Shown here: positions 6,061 through 9,943 of the stretch, one piece after another
Layout: each line of letters opens with the position of its first letter
Numbering within the stretch: the first letter of the stretch is position 1
Assembly (NCBI GenBank): GCA_018056045.1
Contig: JAGPGI010000070.1
Location: 1 to 9,943 of the forward strand
Reading direction: 5' to 3'
Length of the DNA stretch: 9,943 nucleotides
Source: Paracoccus sp. (in: a-proteobacteria)
GTDB lineage: Bacteria; Pseudomonadota; Alphaproteobacteria; Rhodobacterales; Rhodobacteraceae
Program-made: the position numbers and the translations under genes
The notes under the pieces: model-generated
Database searches by the model: none
What the model saw: only the letters and a program-made list of their open reading frames with translations
Told to the model about the DNA's origin: nothing

Positions 6061-7254
6061 TCAACTTGCGCCGCGCCAATGCAGGGGCGTTTCGCGCGGG
6101 TCATTGCCGCCCCGCAGGGGTCGGGGGGCCGAAAACGTGCCGCCGGGCAGAAATTCGTCGTCCAGCGGCAGGGCGGCGGCCCCCAACGCGCGGGCGCGGC
6201 GGCCCAATGTGCCGGCGCGCAGGGTGGGAAGCGTGATGCCATGATGGCGCATGCGGGCCATTTCGGCCGCCGTCGCCGCGATCAATGCGTCGCGCAACGC
6301 CGGCGGCATGGCCCCGTCGATCACCACCAGCGGCAGGTCAAGAACCGCAACCGCTCCCAGCGCCGCATGGGACAGCACGGCTGCGGATTTGTCCAGCCAC
6401 TCTTGCAGGGTCTCGGCAGGGATGTCCCATCCCGCGTCATCCAGCGGCAAGGCCCGCCCCAGCCCTGATTCGAGGACCGAAAACGAAGCCACGTCCAGCA
6501 CCTGCCGCCCGCCCGGCACCGGATAGGACCCCAGCGCGCCGGCATTGCGCGTCGGCCCGTGCCGCAAATGCCCGTCCAGCACCACGCCGCCACCGGCAAA
6601 ATGGGCGATGTAGAAATACAGGAAATCCGGGGGCAGATCGGCAGTGCCAAAGATCATTTCGGCCCCGCAGGCGCAGGAGGCGTCATTCTCCAGCCAGACC
6701 GGCATATCGAGCCGCCCGGCCAGTTCCGCGCGCAGGTCTCGGCCGCGCCACGGCTCCATCTCGCTGCCCCAGTCCCACAGGTAATAGGGCAGCGCGATGC
6801 CCATGCCCGACAGGCGCTGACGCTGCTCCCCGGTCAGTCCGGCCAGCATCCGGGCGCTGGCCGAAACCACGAAATCGCGGATCTGATCGGGGTCGGGAAA
6901 GACGTAGGGTTGCACCTGCATCTGTCTGATCTGGCCGCAGAAATCGACCAGAACCAGCTCGGCCGCGCGGCGCCCGACCTTGAGCCCCAGAAACAGCGCG
7001 CCCTCCGGCGCAAGGGCCAGCGGCCGCAGCGGCTGACCGACCTTGCCGCGCATCCGCTCGCCCGCCGCATCCAGCAGTCCGGCGGCGATCAGCTGGCGGG
7101 TGATGTTGGTGACGGCCTGCGCCGACAGGCCGGTGGCCTGCGCCAGCGCCGCGCGCGGCATCGGCCCGTTTCGACGAATCAGCCACAGGATCAGGCGTTC
7201 GTTCTGGCTGCGGGCGCCTTGCGGCGTCCAGGCCGCGGGCGGAATGCTGGACAT
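6061..7254 (-). CDS. frcR: ROK-family transcriptional regulator of the adjacent sugar transporter
   Basis: A 397-residue repressor-type ROK protein. A winged helix-turn-helix covers about residues 19-75 (RSQNERLILWLIRRNGPMPR, then LAQATGLSAQAVTNITRQLIAAGLL). The sugar-binding ROK part follows, with MGIALPYY (151-158), LENDASCACGAEMIFG (188-203, the ENDAN motif) and GGGVVLDGHLRHGPTRNAGALG (221-242). The N-terminal phosphate loop of ROK kinases is degenerate (GLKVGRRAAELVLVD), so kinase activity is unlikely. The usual CxCGxxGCxE zinc motif is absent after the AGALG segment. I chose the ATG at 7254 because AGGAGG lies 7 nt upstream; an ATG at 7284 lies within the operator. It is divergent from frcB and probably represses both directions, with relief by the transported sugar. 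The name frcR comes from context and is tentative. Confidence 0.85.
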   Translation of the reverse strand: MSSIPPAAWTPQGARSQNERLILWLIRRNGPMPRAALAQATGLSAQAVTNITRQLIAAGLLDAAGERMRGKVGQPLRPLALAPEGALFLGLKVGRRAAELVLVDFCGQIRQMQVQPYVFPDPDQIRDFVVSASARMLAGLTGEQRQRLSGMGIALPYYLWDWGSEMEPWRGRDLRAELAGRLDMPVWLENDASCACGAEMIFGTADLPPDFLYFYIAHFAGGGVVLDGHLRHGPTRNAGALGSYPVPGGRQVLDVASFSVLESGLGRALPLDDAGWDIPAETLQEWLDKSAAVLSHAALGAVAVLDLPLVVIDGAMPPALRDALIAATAAEMARMRHHGITLPTLRAGTLGRRARALGAAALPLDDEFLPGGTFSAPRPLRGGNDPRETPLHWRGAS

Positions 7255-7275
7255 GATGGTTCCTCCTCTCCTCAT

Positions 7276-7298
7276 ATAAATCAACTAAATTGATTTAT
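7276..7298. promoter_or_regulatory. Probable ROK repressor operator: 9-bp inverted repeat with 5-bp spacer
   Basis: ATAAATCAA at 7276-7284 and TTGATTTAT at 7290-7298 are exact reverse complements around CTAAA. The site stands out in a roughly two-thirds GC background, lies between a ROK regulator and its divergent target operon, and its last base touches a consensus -35 hexamer. The AACTAAA inside it resembles half-sites described for some ROK repressors. Binding is inferred. Confidence 0.65.
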
Positions 7299-7327
7299 TG
7301 ACAAGCCCCGTTTTGTTGTGCAGCCTT
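7298..7327 (+). promoter_or_regulatory. Candidate frcB promoter
   Basis: TTGACA at 7298-7303 is a perfect -35 hexamer. The expected -10 position (around 7319-7327) reads GC-rich TGCAGCCTT and is a poor match, which is common in this bacterial group and would fit an activated or weak basal promoter. The -35 abuts the palindrome, so a bound repressor would block RNA polymerase. Confidence 0.4.
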
Positions 7328-7372
7328 CAGGGCAGGAGAGGCGGCTGAAAACCCCGCCGGGAGGAGGAAGAC

Positions 7373-8395
7373 ATGACCAAGACGAAGCTGCTGCGTGCGG
7401 CACTGGCCGGGACGGCCCTGACGCTGATGGCGGGCATGGCCCAGGCCGAAGGCAGCGCCTGCCTGATCACCAAGACCGACACCAACCCCTTCTTCGTCAA
7501 GATGAAGGAGGGCGCCGAGGCCAAGGCCAAGGAGCTGGGGATCGAGCTGAAAGCCTATGCCGGCAAGATCGACGGCGACCATGAAGGTCAGGTCGCGGCG
7601 GTCGAGGCCTGCGTGGCCGATGGCGCCAAGGGGATCCTGATCACCGCCTCCGATACCAAGGCCATCGTCGATTCGGTGCAGGCCGCGCGCGATGCGGGCC
7701 TGTTGGTGATCGCGCTGGATACGCCGCTGGACCCGGTCGACGCTGCCGATGCGACCTTCGCCACCGACAATTTCAAGGCCGGCGAGCTGATCGGTCAATG
7801 GGCCAAGGCCACGATGGGCGACGGCGCCGCCAATGCCAAGATCGCCATGCTGGATCTGGGCATTGCCCAGCCCTCGGTCGATGTGCTGCGCGATCAGGGC
7901 TTCCTGCAGGGTTTTGGCATCGATCTGGGCGACCCGGCGAAATGGGGCGACGAGACCGATCCGCGCATCATCGGCCACGAAGTCACCTCGGGCAACGAAG
8001 AGGGCGGGCTGAAGGCGATGGAGACGCTGCTGGCCAAGGACCCCGAAATCAACATGGTCTACACGATCAACGAACCCTCGGCCGCCGGCGCCTATGAGGC
8101 GCTGAAGGCCGTAGGTCGCGAAGGCGACGTGCTGATCGTATCGGTCGATGGCGGCTGCCCTGGCGTGGGCAACGTCAAGGACGGCATCATCGGCGCCACC
8201 TCGCAGCAATACCCGCTGGACATGGCCTCCAAGGGCATCGAGGCCATCGCCGCCTTCGCCAAGGACGGCACCAAGCCGGCGCCGACCGAGGGCAAGGCGT
8301 TCGTCGATACCGGCGTTGCGCTGGTCACCGACAAGCCGGTCGAGGGCGTCGAATCGATCGACTCGGCCAAGGGCACGGAACTGTGCTGGGGCTGA
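7373..8395 (+). CDS. frcB: Periplasmic sugar-binding protein of an Frc-type (fructose/ribose/mannose) ABC transporter
   Basis: This 340-residue protein captures the sugar in the periplasm and delivers it to the FrcC/FrcA importer. A Sec signal peptide covers residues 1-25 ([20 protein letters not shown] then GMAQA, cleavage before EG). The mature part is a periplasmic-binding-protein-like ribose-type fold, with [20 protein letters not shown] at 28-47, [23 protein letters not shown] at 87-109, ALDTPLDP at 114-121, and [20 protein letters not shown] at 257-276. It is very like my recollection of Sinorhizobium meliloti FrcB, including the C-terminal CWG. Cysteines at 30, 80, 262 and 338 could form disulfides. 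The start follows GGAGGAGGAAGAC closely. It heads the operon and lies opposite the ROK regulator. The sugar specificity is inferred from resemblance; ribose or mannose remain possible. Confidence 0.9.
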   Translation: MTKTKLLRAALAGTALTLMAGMAQAEGSACLITKTDTNPFFVKMKEGAEAKAKELGIELKAYAGKIDGDHEGQVAAVEACVADGAKGILITASDTKAIVDSVQAARDAGLLVIALDTPLDPVDAADATFATDNFKAGELIGQWAKATMGDGAANAKIAMLDLGIAQPSVDVLRDQGFLQGFGIDLGDPAKWGDETDPRIIGHEVTSGNEEGGLKAMETLLAKDPEINMVYTINEPSAAGAYEALKAVGREGDVLIVSVDGGCPGVGNVKDGIIGATSQQYPLDMASKGIEAIAAFAKDGTKPAPTEGKAFVDTGVALVTDKPVEGVESIDSAKGTELCWG

Positions 8396-8434
8396 GCCCC
8401 TGCTGACCGGCTTTTGACCGGGCAATCCCAAATC

Positions 8435-8458
8435 GGGGGCGGAAAGCACGCCGCCCCC
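8435..8458 (+). other. Strong intercistronic hairpin between frcB and frcC
   Basis: GGGGGCGG at 8435-8442 pairs exactly with CCGCCCCC at 8451-8458 around an 8-nt loop. It lies 39 nt after the frcB stop and is followed by only two T residues, so it is more likely a decay-blocking or attenuating hairpin than a full terminator. Such structures commonly raise the level of the binding-protein message relative to the permease message; that role is inferred here. Confidence 0.6.
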
Positions 8459-8468
8459 TTCATGCCAA

Positions 8469-8486
8469 GGCGCCACTGGTGGCGCC
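8469..8486 (+). other. Second intercistronic palindrome upstream of frcC
   Basis: GGCGCCAC at 8469-8476 and GTGGCGCC at 8479-8486 are exact reverse complements with two bases between them, giving a practical stem of seven pairs and a CTGG loop. It lies 10 nt after the first hairpin and just upstream of the frcC ribosome site (GGAGGAG at about 8494-8500). It may add to message stabilisation or affect frcC initiation. Confidence 0.55.
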
Positions 8487-8508
8487 CCGCAATGGAGGAG
8501 CACCACGC

Positions 8509-9582
8509 ATGTCATCCGATGCGAAGGCAGCCACCAGCTACGAGGAGGGCCTCAAGGGCGCCTCGGAATCGGTTGCTGAGTTCAAGGAAAAGAAATCCGC
8601 GCTGGCCCGGTTGCAGCATTGGCTGCACATGACGCCCTCGGCGGTGCCTATGATCGTGCTGATCGCAGCCGTCATCATCTTTGGCCTGTTGTCGCCGAAT
8701 TTCTTCAAGGCGATGACCATTTCCACAATCCTGCAACAGATCGCCATCGTCGGCATTCTGGGCTGCGCGCAGTCGCTGGTGGTCCTGACCGCCGGGATCG
8801 ACCTGTCGGTGGGCGCCATCGCCGTGTTTTCCTCCGTGCTGATGGGGCAGTTCACGTTCCGCTATGGCATTCCGGCGCCGATCTCGATCCTGCTGGGGCT
8901 GGCACTGGGGACCGCCATGGGTTTTGCCAATGGCTGGCTGGTCGCCAAGGTGAAACTGCCGCCCTTTATCGTCACGCTGGGCACATGGCAGATCGTTCTG
9001 GCCGCGAACTATATCTTTTCCGCCAATGAAACCATCCGTTCGTCCGATATCGCCAAAGAGGCGCCGGCGCTGCAGTTCTGGGGCAATTCGATCCAGCCGG
9101 GCGGGGTCAAGGTGCTTTACGCGGTGTTCCTGCTGATCGCGATGGTGGCGGTCCTGTCCTATGTGCTGCGCCAGACCGCATGGGGGCGCCATGTCTATGC
9201 CGTGGGCGACGACCCGGATGCGGCGGAACTGGCGGGCGTACAGACCAGCCGCGTGCTGATCCAGGTCTATGCGCTGGCCGGGCTGTTCTGCGCCATCGCC
9301 GGCTGGGTCATGATCGGGCGCTTCGGCTCGGTCTCGCCCTCGGCCTCGACGGGGCAGCTTGGCAATATCCAGTCCATCACCGCGGTGGTGATCGGGGGGA
9401 TCTCATTGTTCGGCGGGCGCGGCAGCATCGTCGGCATGTTCTTTGGCGCGCTGATCGTCGGCGTCTTCGAGATGGGGCTGAAGATGGTCGGCACCGACCC
9501 GCAATGGACCTTTTTCCTTATCGGCCTGCTCATCATCCTCGCCGTGGCGGTGGACCAGTGGATCAGAAAGGCATCGGCATGA
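8509..9582 (+). CDS. frcC: Permease of the Frc-type sugar ABC transporter
   Basis: A 357-residue inner-membrane permease of the ribose/fructose (BPD_transp_2) family that forms the sugar channel. An N-terminal cytoplasmic tail of about 44 residues with a charged helix (EFKEKKSALARLQHWLH) precedes the first membrane segment (about 45-62). Further hydrophobic segments lie near 76-95, 100-113, 122-142, 152-172, 201-220, 249-270, 289-300, 306-322 and 334-350. Diagnostic stretches are ILQQIAIVGILG (74-85), LTAGIDLSVGAIAV (93-106), LPPFIVTLGTW (150-160), GRHVYAVGDDPDAAELAG (226-243), and GGISLFGGRGSIVG (297-310), close to my recollection of S. meliloti FrcC. GGAGGAG upstream supports the ATG at 8509; an in-frame ATG at 8479 would lie in the hairpin. 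The stop overlaps the frcA start by ATGA. Confidence 0.93.
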   Translation: MSSDAKAATSYEEGLKGASESVAEFKEKKSALARLQHWLHMTPSAVPMIVLIAAVIIFGLLSPNFFKAMTISTILQQIAIVGILGCAQSLVVLTAGIDLSVGAIAVFSSVLMGQFTFRYGIPAPISILLGLALGTAMGFANGWLVAKVKLPPFIVTLGTWQIVLAANYIFSANETIRSSDIAKEAPALQFWGNSIQPGGVKVLYAVFLLIAMVAVLSYVLRQTAWGRHVYAVGDDPDAAELAGVQTSRVLIQVYALAGLFCAIAGWVMIGRFGSVSPSASTGQLGNIQSITAVVIGGISLFGGRGSIVGMFFGALIVGVFEMGLKMVGTDPQWTFFLIGLLIILAVAVDQWIRKASA

Positions 9583-9943
9583 CCCAGGAACCTCTTTTGA
9601 AGGCCCGCGGCCTCTACAAGCGTTATGGCAAGGTGACCGCGCTGAACAATTGCGATTTCGACCTGATGCCGGGCGAGATCCTCGCGGTGATCGGCGACAA
9701 TGGCGCCGGCAAGTCATCGCTGATCAAGGCGCTGTCCGGCGCGGTTCAGCCCGACGAGGGCGAGATCACGCTGGAGGGCAAGCAGGTGCATTTCGCCAAC
9801 CCGCTGGACGCGCGCGGCTATGGCATCGAATGCGTCTACCAGACGCTGGCCATGTCCCCCGCCCTGTCGATTGCCGACAACATGTTCATGGGCCGCGAGC
9901 TGCGCAAACCCGGGATCATGGGCAGCCTGTTCCGGCAGCTTGA
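9579..9943 (+). CDS. frcA: ATP-binding protein of the Frc-type sugar ABC transporter (partial, cut by right edge)
   Basis: The first 121 codons are present and open to the window end. The protein starts MTQEPLLKARGLYKRYGKVT and contains the Walker A motif GDNGAGKSS at about residues 39-47. The Q-loop region (ECVYQTLAMSPALSIADNMFMGREL) is followed by a KPGIMG segment. These features, and the resemblance to FrcA, identify the ATPase of the importer, which sits on the cytoplasmic face. The ABC signature (LSGGQ), Walker B and H-loop are beyond the edge, so whether this is a single- or double-domain ATPase cannot be told; the S. meliloti protein is single-domain as I recall. The ATG overlaps the frcC stop, so translation is coupled. 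A sugar kinase gene (frcK) could follow, but lies outside. Confidence 0.9.
   Translation, partial: MTQEPLLKARGLYKRYGKVTALNNCDFDLMPGEILAVIGDNGAGKSSLIKALSGAVQPDEGEITLEGKQVHFANPLDARGYGIECVYQTLAMSPALSIADNMFMGRELRKPGIMGSLFRQL

Larger units (their letters stand above)
7255..7372. promoter_or_regulatory. Shared promoter region of the ROK regulator and the sugar transporter operon
   Basis: This 118-bp divergent region is sharply richer in A/T than its surroundings in its left half. It contains the palindrome at 7276-7298, a consensus TTGACA next to it, and strong ribosome sites at both ends (GGAGAGGAGG for the regulator, GGGAGGAGGAAG for frcB). The frcB leader downstream of the presumed start is short. 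Confidence 0.7.

Noticed and set aside
5000..6244. Plus-strand open frame of 414 codons across the chaperone pair
   Set aside because: It lies antisense to well-supported cbpM-like and J-protein genes and has shadow-type composition with no recognisable motif.
7295..8515. Minus-strand open frame of 406 codons opposite frcB
   Set aside because: frcB is unmistakable on the plus strand, with signal peptide and ribosome site. The opposite frame is a codon-bias shadow and runs into the frcB promoter.
9650..9943. Plus-strand 97-codon frame at the right edge
   Set aside because: The frame beginning at 9579 encodes a clear ABC ATPase with Walker A; the frame at 9650 is out of register with it and has shadow composition.

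Overview
The window looks like chromosomal DNA of an alphaproteobacterium of the Rhodobacterales, most likely close to Paracoccus. This rests on very high GC, strong GC bias at third codon positions, ATGA start/stop overlaps, and the families present (heterotetrameric sarcosine oxidase, a two-membrane-segment CcmI, DUF1289, an FrcBCA-type sugar transporter). The genus is inferred from protein character, not from a search. No tRNA, rRNA, CRISPR array, insertion sequence or phage gene was seen.

Left block (1-2649, minus strand): a sarcosine oxidase locus read right to left. The order is soxB, a small membrane-anchored Ala/Pro-rich protein of unknown function, a TfoX N-terminal-domain protein, soxD, and the first 31 codons of soxA, which runs off the left edge. 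The enzyme oxidises sarcosine to glycine, using tetrahydrofolate to trap the one-carbon unit and releasing hydrogen peroxide. The two extra genes between soxB and soxD are the odd feature here; both gaps around the first of them hold inverted repeats.

Middle block: a divergent intergenic region (2650-2855) separates soxB from a tightly overlapping plus-strand trio, ccmI - ruvX - DUF1289 (2856-4767). CcmI serves cytochrome c maturation, RuvX/YqgF is a rRNA-processing nuclease homologue, and the DUF1289 protein is a small cysteine-motif protein. This trio converges on, and overlaps by 10 bp, a minus-strand pair: a CbpA/DnaJ-type co-chaperone and its CbpM-like modulator.

Right block (6061-9943): a ROK-family repressor (minus) is divergent from a sugar ABC transporter operon (plus) closely resembling the Sinorhizobium fructose/mannose/ribose system: frcB (periplasmic binding protein), frcC (permease) and the start of frcA (ATPase, cut by the right edge). 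A near-perfect AT-rich palindrome in the shared promoter is the obvious repressor operator. Two strong hairpins lie between frcB and frcC, as expected where the binding protein must be made in excess. The chaperone pair starts 14 bp after the repressor stop, so it may be co-transcribed with the repressor.

Overall the window is mostly ordinary metabolic and housekeeping sequence. I see no clear new biological system. The best leads are the unexplained genes inside the sox cluster, the ROK operator, and several paired or inverted sequences in the intergenic regions.
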